Position numbers and translations under genes: made by a program | NCBI RefSeq assembly: GCF_000773685.1 | Contig: NZ_JPQO01000153.1 | Location: forward strand, 1 to 32,285 | From: Acinetobacter sp. HR7 | GTDB lineage: Bacteria > Pseudomonadota > Gammaproteobacteria > Pseudomonadales > Moraxellaceae | Direction of reading: 5' to 3' | DNA: 32,285 nucleotides | The notes under the pieces: generated by a model | Database searches by the model: none | Told to the model about the DNA's origin: nothing | What the model saw: the letters and a program-made list of their open reading frames with translations, nothing else | Shown: positions 24,275 through 32,285 of the stretch, in pieces | Layout: each line of letters begins with the position of its first letter | Position numbering within the stretch: position 1 is the stretch's first letter

Positions 24275-25729
24275 TCAGCTAAGAATGATATCGTATTGCT
24301 CTTGCGTGTATAAATTTTCAACCTGGAATTTAATTACACGTTTGATGAAATGCTCTAAATCTGCGACAGCTGGCGCTTCTGCAGTCAGCAGACGATCAAT
24401 CACCGATGGATGCGCGACGACAGTAAAGCCACTCTGTGACTCATAAGCGCGTGCATAACGCAGGATTTCCCGAAAGATTTCGTAACATACCGACTCGGCT
24501 GTTTTCACATAACCGCGTCCCTGACAGGTCGGGCAAGACTCACAAAGTAAGTGTTCCAAAGATTCGCGGGTACGCTTACGAGTCATTTCTACCAGTCCCA
24601 GTTCAGATACCTGGGTGATCTTGGTTTTGGCATGATCACGTTCCAGCATTTTCACAAACTGGTTCATCACCTCTTCACGATGATGGGCTTCCTGCATGTC
24701 AATGAAATCAATAATGATGATGCCACCGAGATTGCGCAGACGCAGCTGACGGGCAATGACCTGGGTCGCTTCCATGTTGGTCTTGAACACGGTGTCTTCC
24801 AGCGAACGGCCGCCAACATAAGAGCCAGTATTGACATCAATCGTGGTCATGGCCTCAGTCTGGTCAATCATCAGATAACCGCCAGATTTTAAAGCCACAC
24901 GGGTTTGTAACGCTTTCTGGATATCATCTTCAACGTTATACAGATCAAAGATCGGACGCTCACCCGGATAATGCAGCAGACGATCCTTCATGCTTGGCAC
25001 GAACTCATCCACAAACTCGGTCAACTTGCCGTGAATTTCACGTGAATCGACATATATTTTCGCAGTGTTTTCATTGGCCAGATCGCGAATCACACGCTGC
25101 GGTAATGGCAGTTCTTCAAAGATCAGCGAAGGCACTACCACACTTTTTTGCTTGCGCTGGATGTATTCCCAAAGCTTGGCCAAATAAGCCATATCCTGCG
25201 CGATTTCAGCTTCTTCAATGCCTTCCGCCGCGGTACGGACAATCACTGAACCCGGCAGCTTATGCTCTTCCTGAATGCGCTCAATGATGGAACGTAAACG
25301 GTTACGCTCTTCTTCATCTTCGATACGCTGGGAGACACCAATATGGTTGCCATACGGCATCAGAACCAGATAACGGGATGGAATAGACAGATCAGTGGAC
25401 AGGCGTGCGCCCTTGGTGCCGAGCATGTCTTTCATCACCTGGACGGTCAGGGTTTGACCCGGCTGCAGGAGTTCAAATACATTCGGCGTCGGCTGCTGGC
25501 GTGGCCAGACCATATCATTGATATGTAAAAAGGCGGTACGGGACAGACCAATATCAACAAAAGCCGCCTGCATGCCGGGCAGCACACGGACGACCTTGCC
25601 CTTATAGACATTCCCCACCAGACCGCGCTTTGCGGTACGCTCGACGAACAGTTCGTTCACCGTGCCGTTTTCAATTAACGCCACACGACACTCCATCGGT
25701 GTGACGTTAATCAACAACTCGTCAGACAT
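24275..25729 (-). CDS. rng: Ribonuclease G
   Basis: This 484-residue cytoplasmic endoribonuclease of the RNase E/G family matures the 16S rRNA 5' end and degrades some mRNAs. An S1 RNA-binding domain is near 30-110 (GLVGNVYKGKVVRVLPGMQAAFVDIG). The catalytic Asp residues lie in IDVNTGSYVGGRS and IIIIDFIDM, and the zinc-link motif CESCPTCQGRG is at about 400. It lacks the long C-terminal scaffold of RNase E. A TTG at 25741 would add MSVV; I use the ATG at 25729 (MSDELL). It follows maf by 39 bases in the common mreBCD-maf-rng order. Confidence 0.95.
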   Translation of the reverse strand: MSDELLINVTPMECRVALIENGTVNELFVERTAKRGLVGNVYKGKVVRVLPGMQAAFVDIGLSRTAFLHINDMVWPRQQPTPNVFELLQPGQTLTVQVMKDMLGTKGARLSTDLSIPSRYLVLMPYGNHIGVSQRIEDEEERNRLRSIIERIQEEHKLPGSVIVRTAAEGIEEAEIAQDMAYLAKLWEYIQRKQKSVVVPSLIFEELPLPQRVIRDLANENTAKIYVDSREIHGKLTEFVDEFVPSMKDRLLHYPGERPIFDLYNVEDDIQKALQTRVALKSGGYLMIDQTEAMTTIDVNTGSYVGGRSLEDTVFKTNMEATQVIARQLRLRNLGGIIIIDFIDMQEAHHREEVMNQFVKMLERDHAKTKITQVSELGLVEMTRKRTRESLEHLLCESCPTCQGRGYVKTAESVCYEIFREILRYARAYESQSGFTVVAHPSVIDRLLTAEAPAVADLEHFIKRVIKFQVENLYTQEQYDIILS

Positions 25730-25768
25730 AACAACACTCAAAACATTATAAGAATTCTTTTGCAGCAG

Positions 25769-26335
25769 TTAATTTAGTGCCTTAACCGTCTGTAATAACT
25801 GTACCGTTTCATATAGCGGCAAACCGACTACATTGGTATAACTCCCCTGTATCGCAGGAATATAGCGCGCTGCAATGCCTTGAATAGCATAGCCGCCTGC
25901 CTTTCCAACCGGTTCACCTGTTGCCCAATAACTTTCCATATCATGGGTGGTTAGTGATTGAAATTCAACCTGTGTTCGTACCACTATACTGTATTTTTCA
26001 TTTTTTGTGCGAACGCAAACGCCGCTTAACACATCGTGTTTGCGGCCGGAAATTTTTGCCCACATTTCAAAGGCGTGCTGTTTTGATTCTGGCTTACCCA
26101 GAATCTCGCCATCCACACTAAGACTGGTATCCGCCGCAATGATAATGGCCTCAGGATAACGCTCGGCTACCGCATCAGCCTTGGCTCTGGCCAGGCGCTC
26201 GACATAGGCTTCCACCGTCTCACCCGGAAGAACCGACTCATCGATATGGGGACTGTAGATTTCAAATTCCAGTCCCAATTGCTGTAGCAGTTCACGGCGT
26301 CGAGGTGAACTGGAAGCCAGAATCAGATGCGCCAT
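25769..26335 (-). CDS. maf: Maf-family nucleoside triphosphate pyrophosphatase (YhdE type)
   Basis: This 188-residue protein hydrolyses dTTP/UTP, and modified nucleotides, to monophosphates. ILASSSPRRRELL (5-17) and AADTSL with the key Asp near 69 form the active site. GGYAIQGIAARYI and GSYTNVVGLPLYE are typical of the YhdE (dTTPase/UTPase) branch as opposed to the YceF branch. Length is standard. It overlaps the end of mreD by 13 bases, which implies translational coupling. Confidence 0.92.
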   Translation of the reverse strand: MAHLILASSSPRRRELLQQLGLEFEIYSPHIDESVLPGETVEAYVERLARAKADAVAERYPEAIIIAADTSLSVDGEILGKPESKQHAFEMWAKISGRKHDVLSGVCVRTKNEKYSIVVRTQVEFQSLTTHDMESYWATGEPVGKAGGYAIQGIAARYIPAIQGSYTNVVGLPLYETVQLLQTVKALN

Positions 26336-26814
26336 TTTCTTAGCAGATAATAAATGACCGGATAGATTACCACGCTGGTCAGCAGCGGCAGCCAGTGACG
26401 TGGAATCGAGAAATGCTCACCGCTCAGCACCTGGGCAAAAAAGGTAATCATTAGATGCGCGATCAGTGCTAAGGTAGTAATTACCCAGAGATTGCCAAAC
26501 GTTAAGATCCGGCGTTCACGAGTGAGGAACCGTGCCATAAAGGCGATAATAATAAAACTTAATGCATTCAGGCCCAACGGTGCATCCATCAGCAGATCCA
26601 GGAAAATTCCGGTACTGAACGCGAACCACACCCCACACCAGGTCGGCTGGCATAGCACCCAGAACAGCATCACCATCAGCATAAACTGCGGACGCCATCC
26701 AGATACTGAATAGGATAAGGGATAAACCACCAGCGCCGAGGCCACAATCACCGAAATAATAATTGGAAATAGTGGATCACGATGGGTTTTGGGCTGCATC
26801 TTAGCGATCGACAT
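26323..26814 (-). CDS. mreD: Rod shape-determining protein MreD
   Basis: This 163-residue membrane protein of the elongasome has five or six hydrophobic helices. Residues around GIFLDLLMDAPLGLNALSF are the MreD signature. It couples MreB/MreC to wall synthesis. The ATG at 26814 lies inside the end of mreC (14-base overlap), and the gene ends inside maf. Another ATG at 26799 (MQPKTH) would remove the overlap with mreC. Confidence 0.92.
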   Translation of the reverse strand: MSIAKMQPKTHRDPLFPIIISVIVASALVVYPLSYSVSGWRPQFMLMVMLFWVLCQPTWCGVWFAFSTGIFLDLLMDAPLGLNALSFIIIAFMARFLTRERRILTFGNLWVITTLALIAHLMITFFAQVLSGEHFSIPRHWLPLLTSVVIYPVIYYLLRKWRI

Positions 26815-27658
26815 GCGGTTGCTCCATCGCTAATGAGTCAGAGAATAGCACCACCACATGATGACCGCCAGCCAGTTGGGCTGCAGGTGTCACATCAATC
26901 TGGGCAAATTCCCCGGAATTATGTCGTTGTACTTTGGAAATGGTGCCGACCAGATAACCTGCCGGGAAATGCTGACCCAGACCGGAACTGTAGACCTTCT
27001 CGCCCACCTTGATGTTAGCGCTGGTTGGCACATATTCCATTTTCAGACGCCCCAGATCACCCGTCCCCGAGACGATGGCACGCATGCCGGTGTGTTCCAA
27101 ACGCACTGAAAGTGAATGTTCCTTGTCTGACAGCAGCATGACGCGGCTACTATGCGGATAGACACTGATGATCTGCCCCATAATCCCCTTGTCATCCAAT
27201 ACGGTCTGCCCAACGCGGAGCTGGCTGTTAGAACCACGGTTAATCACGATGATATGCCGTAAAGGATCAGGATCTGTCCCAATCACTTCGGCAATTTCCA
27301 TACGGCCATCAATAATTAACGGCGTGTCTAAAAGACCGCGCAGACGGGTATTTTCAGCAGAGAGTTCTGCAATTTTTTGCAGACGAACCTGAGCCTGCAG
27401 CAGCTCAGCACGCATCGCGGTATTTTCGCGACGCAACTGGGCTTCAGACTTGGTTTGTTGATTCAGCCATTCTCGCGACAGTACAGGATAGCTGGCCAAA
27501 GCATAAATCGGATTATATGCCGCGTTCAGCACTTCCCTTGCAGGTTGAACCAGGTGTGGCATGCGCCAGTCAAAGAATAGCACCACCAGACAGGTCACCA
27601 ACGCAATGATGAATGAGCGAAAAGATGGCGGTTGTCTAGAAAACAGATGTGTTTGCAC
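26801..27658 (-). CDS. mreC: Rod shape-determining protein MreC
   Basis: This 285-residue bitopic protein has one membrane helix at about 15-32 and a coiled coil at about 68-108 (QTKSEAQLRRENTAM, LQKIAELSAENTRLR). A beta-rich periplasmic domain follows, with IGTDPDPLRHIIVINRGS and GVGxxYSSGL-like VYSSGLGQHFPAGYLVG near 230. It bridges MreB/MreD to penicillin-binding proteins. The start is a GTG at 27658, 16 bases after mreB. The C-terminus is short, without a Pro-rich extension. Confidence 0.93.
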   Translation of the reverse strand: MQTHLFSRQPPSFRSFIIALVTCLVVLFFDWRMPHLVQPAREVLNAAYNPIYALASYPVLSREWLNQQTKSEAQLRRENTAMRAELLQAQVRLQKIAELSAENTRLRGLLDTPLIIDGRMEIAEVIGTDPDPLRHIIVINRGSNSQLRVGQTVLDDKGIMGQIISVYPHSSRVMLLSDKEHSLSVRLEHTGMRAIVSGTGDLGRLKMEYVPTSANIKVGEKVYSSGLGQHFPAGYLVGTISKVQRHNSGEFAQIDVTPAAQLAGGHHVVVLFSDSLAMEQPHVDR

Positions 27659-27674
27659 CCGCCGTGTCCTGTTC

Positions 27675-28742
<1,068 letters not shown>

Positions 28743-28801
28743 TTATATGGACGCAAGGTGGCAACTTTAACTAAATGTGATGCTTTGGACAAGTCAATCG
28801 C

Positions 28802-28820
28802 TTATCATAACGCATGATAA
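28802..28820. repeat. Interrupted palindrome between mreB and gatC
   Basis: TTATCAT-AACGC-ATGATAA is a perfect 7-bp inverted repeat with a 5-base centre. It lies 35 bases before gatC, in the only region available for both promoters. It could be an operator for a dimeric regulator or a leader hairpin. Confidence 0.5.
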
Positions 28821-28854
28821 TTTGATTTTTTTTTAATACTGATTAGGTAATGTT

Positions 28855-29169
28855 ATGTCTACATCGGATGCACAGCATTCTGCAGATTTAAATGCAGAAA
28901 CAGTTTCAGCGATTGCACACCTCGCAAGGTTATCTCTGGATGATACGCAATCTGCTGAATATGCTCAAAGTTTAAATAAAATTTTAGGCATGATGGAAAC
29001 GCTGAAAGGTATCAATACTGACGGTGTTGAACCATTGAAGAGCCCTTTCGACCATCCACAGCCATTACGTGAAGACGCGGTGACTGAAAGCAACCATCGT
29101 GATGAATACCAAGCCGTAGCGCCTGCTGTACAGGACGGCTTATACCTGGTTCCACGCGTGATTGAGTAA
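28855..29169 (+). CDS. gatC: Asp/Glu-tRNA amidotransferase subunit C
   Basis: This 104-residue stabilising subunit of the GatCAB complex shows the family pattern AIAHLARLSLDD, SLNKILGMMETLKGINTDGVEPL and LREDAV, ending in the usual LVPRVIE. It has about ten extra N-terminal residues compared with short GatC proteins. It is first in gatC-gatA-gatB; gatA begins 52 bases on. The complex corrects misacylated Glu-tRNA(Gln) and/or Asp-tRNA(Asn) by transamidation. Confidence 0.94.
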   Translation: MSTSDAQHSADLNAETVSAIAHLARLSLDDTQSAEYAQSLNKILGMMETLKGINTDGVEPLKSPFDHPQPLREDAVTESNHRDEYQAVAPAVQDGLYLVPRVIE

Positions 29170-29221
29170 TTACTACCCAGTTCATTCTTTTTATTAAATT
29201 AAACGTAAAGAATTATTTCTC

Positions 29222-30700
29222 ATGACAGATTTACACCGCCTATCAGTTCGTGAACTTACCGAAGGTTTGGCACAAGCTAAATTTTCATCGCGCGAACTGA
29301 CTGAACATTACTTAAAGCGCATTGAAAAAGTAGATGCTCAAGTGAAGTCCTATGTGACTGTCACTGCCGAGCAGGCACTGGCACAGGCTGATGCTGCAGA
29401 TGAACTGCGTCGTGCTGGCACTGCAGGCGTGCTGACCGGTGTGCCGATTGCCCACAAAGATATTTTCTGTACCCAAGGCATCCGAACTTCTGCGGGTTCT
29501 AAAATGCTGGACAATTTTATTTCTCCTTACGACGCGACCGTTGTAGCGAAAGGTAAAGCTGCGGGCCTGGTGACGCTTGGTAAAGTGAACATGGACGAAT
29601 TCGCCATGGGTTCAACTTCCGAGTCTTCTTACTATGGCGCGACCAAAAACCCTTGGGCACTCGATCACGTCCCTGGCGGTTCTTCAGGTGGTTCTGCAGC
29701 GGTTGTTGCTGCTGATTTGGCTCCATTTGCAACTGGTACCGATACCGGTGGTTCAATCCGTCAGCCAGCCTCTTTCTGTGGTCTGACTGGTCTGAAACCA
29801 ACCTATGGCCGTGTCTCTCGTTACGGCATGATCGCCTATGCGTCATCACTGGACCAAGGTGGTCCAATGGCACGTTCTGCGGAAGACTGTGCTTACCTGA
29901 TGAATGTGATGGCGGGTCACGATGCGAAAGATTCAACTTCAGTTGAAAAAGACGTGGATGATTACGTTGCCAACCTGAACGGCACGTCTGTGAAAGGCTT
30001 ACGCATCGGTATTCCTAAACAATACTTCAACGTGGCTGGTCTGGCTGCTGACGTAAAAGCGCGTGTTGAAGAATCACTGAAAAAACTGGAAGAAATGGGT
30101 GCCATTCTAGTTGAGATTGACCTCAACATGACTGAAGCCTATGTACCGACTTACTACCTGATCGCACCTGCGGAAGCATCTTCGAATCTGTCACGTTATG
30201 ACGGCGTGCGTTATGGTTACCGCTGTGAAGATCCGAAAGACATCATGGACCTGTACAAACGTTCCCGTTCAGAAGGTTTCGGCCCTGAAGTTCAGCGTCG
30301 TATCCTGATCGGTACTTATGCCCTGTCTGCCGGTTATTACGATGCATATTATGTGAAAGCACAAAAAGTCCGTCGTTTAATTCAACAAGACTTCCTGAAA
30401 GCATTTGAATCAGTCGACGTGATTGCTGCTCCTGCTGCACCAACAACGGCTTACAAGATCGGTGCCAACCTGTCTCCAGTGGAAATGTACCTGGGTGACA
30501 TCTACACCATCGCGGTTAACCTTGCAGGTCTTCCTGCAATCAGCGCACCTGTTGGTTTTGACCAGGACAACCTGCCAGTTGGCTTACAGCTGATTGGTAA
30601 CTACTGGTCTGAATCTCAATTGCTGTCTGTAGTACACCAGTATCAACAGGCAACCGATTGGCATACAAAACGCGCTGCAATTGCTGAGGAGAATGCATAA
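29222..30700 (+). CDS. gatA: Asp/Glu-tRNA amidotransferase subunit A
   Basis: This 492-residue amidase subunit releases ammonia from glutamine. The Ser-cisSer-Lys triad is visible: K79 in AHKDIF, S154 in the GGSSGGS signature, and nucleophile S178 in TDTGGSIR. The length is normal. Its TAA overlaps the gatB ATG by one base (TAATG), which implies coupled translation and balanced subunits. Confidence 0.96.
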   Translation: MTDLHRLSVRELTEGLAQAKFSSRELTEHYLKRIEKVDAQVKSYVTVTAEQALAQADAADELRRAGTAGVLTGVPIAHKDIFCTQGIRTSAGSKMLDNFISPYDATVVAKGKAAGLVTLGKVNMDEFAMGSTSESSYYGATKNPWALDHVPGGSSGGSAAVVAADLAPFATGTDTGGSIRQPASFCGLTGLKPTYGRVSRYGMIAYASSLDQGGPMARSAEDCAYLMNVMAGHDAKDSTSVEKDVDDYVANLNGTSVKGLRIGIPKQYFNVAGLAADVKARVEESLKKLEEMGAILVEIDLNMTEAYVPTYYLIAPAEASSNLSRYDGVRYGYRCEDPKDIMDLYKRSRSEGFGPEVQRRILIGTYALSAGYYDAYYVKAQKVRRLIQQDFLKAFESVDVIAAPAAPTTAYKIGANLSPVEMYLGDIYTIAVNLAGLPAISAPVGFDQDNLPVGLQLIGNYWSESQLLSVVHQYQQATDWHTKRAAIAEENA

Positions 30701-32175
30701 TGGCTAAAAACGCTGCTAAACCAAAATCTAACCTGATTGATGGTTGGGAAGTCGTTATTGGTATCGAGATTCACACTCAGCTTGCGACTAAATCTAAAAT
30801 CTTCTCCGGTTCATCAACTGAATTTGGTAATGATCCAAACACTCAGGCGAGCCTAGTGGATTTGGCAATGCCGGGCGTACTGCCAGTGCTGAACAAAGAA
30901 GTGGTTGATCTTGCAATCCGCTTTGGTCTGGGTATTGATGCTTACATCGACCAGGCTTCTGTATTTGCGCGTAAAAACTACTTCTATCCGGATTCTCCAA
31001 AAGGCTACCAGATCAGCCAGATGGACAACCCGATTGTGGGCTTGGGCCATATCGACATCCAGCTTGAAGATGGCACCGTGAAACGCATTGGTGTGACTCG
31101 TGCGCATCTTGAAGAAGATGCCGGTAAATCGATTCACGACCAGTTTGAAGGCATGTCTGGTATCGACTTGAACCGCGCTGGTACTCCACTGCTGGAAATC
31201 GTCTCTGAACCGGATATGCGTTCTGTTGAAGAAGCTGTGGCTTATATCAAGGCGATTCACACGCTGGTACGCTGGTTAGGTATTTCTGACGGTAACATGG
31301 CAGAAGGTTCGTTCCGTGCCGACTGTAACGTATCTTTACGTCGTCCGGGTGAACCGTTTGGTACCCGTTGTGAGCTGAAAAACCTAAACTCATTCCGTTT
31401 CATTGAACAGGCAATCAATGTTGAAATTGAACGTCAGATGGAAATTCTGGAATGGGGTGGTGAAATCGATCAGGAAACTCGTCTGTTCGACCCTGCGAAG
31501 ATGGAAACCCGTTCAATGCGCTCGAAAGAAGAAGCGAACGATTACCGCTACTTCCCGGACCCAGACCTGTTACCTGTGATCATTCCAGACGAACAGATCG
31601 AAGCGATTAAAGCACAAATGCCTGAGCTACCTGCTGCACGTCGTGCACGTTTCGTAGCAGACTTCGGTGTGACTGAGTACGATGCTCACGTGCTTACATT
31701 GACTCGTGAAATGTCAGAGTTTTACGAAGATGTGGTAAAAGCTGCTGGCGGTGCTGCTCAAGGTAAGATTGCTGCGAACTGGGTGATGGGTGAATTCTCA
31801 GGTGCCCTGAACAAAGCTGGCCTTGACCTTGCTGATTCCCCGGTTTCTGCTGAGAAACTAGGCGGCATGATCGCACGTATCGTGGACAACACTATTAGCG
31901 GTAAGATCGCGAAACAGGTGTTCAACTTTATGTGGGAAGAAGGCAAAACTGCGGACGAAATTATTGCTGAGAAAGGTCTGAAGCAGGAAACTGATACAGG
32001 CGCGATTGAAGCAATGATTAAAGAAGTGCTTGCTGCGAACCAGAAGATGGTAGATGAGTACAAGTCTGGTAAAGAGAAAGCCTTTAATGGTCTGGTTGGT
32101 CAGGTGATGAAAGCATCACGTGGTAAGGCTAACCCTGCTCAGGTGAATGAATTGATGAAGAAATTGATTGGTTAA
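30700..32175 (+). CDS. gatB: Asp/Glu-tRNA amidotransferase subunit B
   Basis: This 491-residue kinase/tRNA-binding subunit phosphorylates the misacylated Glu or Asp and passes ammonia to it. The catalytic cradle starts at [13 protein letters not shown], with [31 protein letters not shown]-like [11 protein letters not shown] and [11 protein letters not shown]. The C-terminal YqeY-like helical tail (about 340-491) binds the tRNA elbow. It is complete in the window and followed by a terminator 20 bases on. Confidence 0.96.
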   Translation: MAKNAAKPKSNLIDGWEVVIGIEIHTQLATKSKIFSGSSTEFGNDPNTQASLVDLAMPGVLPVLNKEVVDLAIRFGLGIDAYIDQASVFARKNYFYPDSPKGYQISQMDNPIVGLGHIDIQLEDGTVKRIGVTRAHLEEDAGKSIHDQFEGMSGIDLNRAGTPLLEIVSEPDMRSVEEAVAYIKAIHTLVRWLGISDGNMAEGSFRADCNVSLRRPGEPFGTRCELKNLNSFRFIEQAINVEIERQMEILEWGGEIDQETRLFDPAKMETRSMRSKEEANDYRYFPDPDLLPVIIPDEQIEAIKAQMPELPAARRARFVADFGVTEYDAHVLTLTREMSEFYEDVVKAAGGAAQGKIAANWVMGEFSGALNKAGLDLADSPVSAEKLGGMIARIVDNTISGKIAKQVFNFMWEEGKTADEIIAEKGLKQETDTGAIEAMIKEVLAANQKMVDEYKSGKEKAFNGLVGQVMKASRGKANPAQVNELMKKLIG

Positions 32176-32193
32176 TACTAATTAGCTTTGGAA

Positions 32194-32224
32194 TAAAAAA
32201 CCCGCTCTAGAGTGGGTTTTTTAT
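32194..32224 (+). terminator. Terminator of the gatCAB operon
   Basis: CCCGCT and AGTGGG (one G-U pair) pair on a CTAG loop, flanked by AAAAAA and TTTTTTATT. The 60 bases after it to the window end are AT-rich and show nothing I can identify. Confidence 0.88.
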
Positions 32225-32285
32225 TCAGTTAGTTTTATACATAATAAATAGAAATACATATCTAGGCGAATTCAAACATGAGGTG

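Overview
The window looks like a stretch of an Acinetobacter chromosome. The strongest pointer is a wax ester synthase/diacylglycerol acyltransferase (22433-23818) of the Acinetobacter type. It is backed by paired OmpP1/FadL-type outer membrane proteins, a ThrH phosphatase, an Fe-S type CysH and the mreBCD-maf-rng and gatCAB loci. The DNA is fairly AT-rich, with very AT-rich gaps between genes, and many genes end in compact hairpin-plus-T terminators, several with UUCG loops. I saw no transposase, integrase, phage gene, toxin-antitoxin pair or CRISPR array. This reads as core chromosome, not an island.

Layout. 45-1094 (minus) is a J-domain protein gene interrupted by one in-frame TAG. 1204-1923 (minus) is a periplasmic alpha-carbonic anhydrase, followed by a 668-base AT-rich gap. 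2592-3779 is an ammonium transporter and 4029-4709 a DUF421 membrane protein with a C-terminal cysteine cluster; its stop codon overlaps that of a converging HAD hydrolase (4706-5395). Then come a general porin and an AmpG/RhtX-like MFS permease, both on the minus strand. 8206-11251 (plus) holds four membrane or lipid genes: an LPLAT acyltransferase, a patatin lipoprotein, NfeD and a stomatin-type SPFH protein. putP (11468-12958) converges with ispA (13032-13940); prpF (14162-15355, minus) is divergent from an AroP-like permease (15690-17042). A tRNA-Arg(CCT) at 17136-17208 precedes two tandem FadL-like paralogues (17545-20349).

The right third holds thrH (minus) divergent from cysH, then the wax ester synthase. 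A short gene of 58 codons lies at 23963-24139 on the minus strand. It is downstream of rng in the order mreB-mreC-mreD-maf-rng, so it is the last gene of that rightward-starting, leftward-reading cluster. Divergent from mreB is gatC-gatA-gatB (28855-32175), the amidotransferase that makes Gln-tRNA(Gln) and/or Asn-tRNA(Asn), closed by a terminator.

How the genes fit together. Lipid import (FadL-like proteins), storage (wax ester synthase) and membrane lipid handling (LPLAT, patatin, NfeD/SPFH) are over-represented. Several nutrient uptake genes (amtB, putP, AroP-like, porin, MFS) are scattered as single units. The mre cluster and gatCAB are housekeeping. I did not find a clearly new multi-gene system. 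The items most worth a look are the amber-interrupted J-domain gene, the short gene behind rng, the inverted repeat bracketing the wax ester synthase promoter, the tandem FadL pair with a duplicated upstream element, and inverted repeats in the cysH leader, the prpF/permease gap and the mreB/gatC gap.
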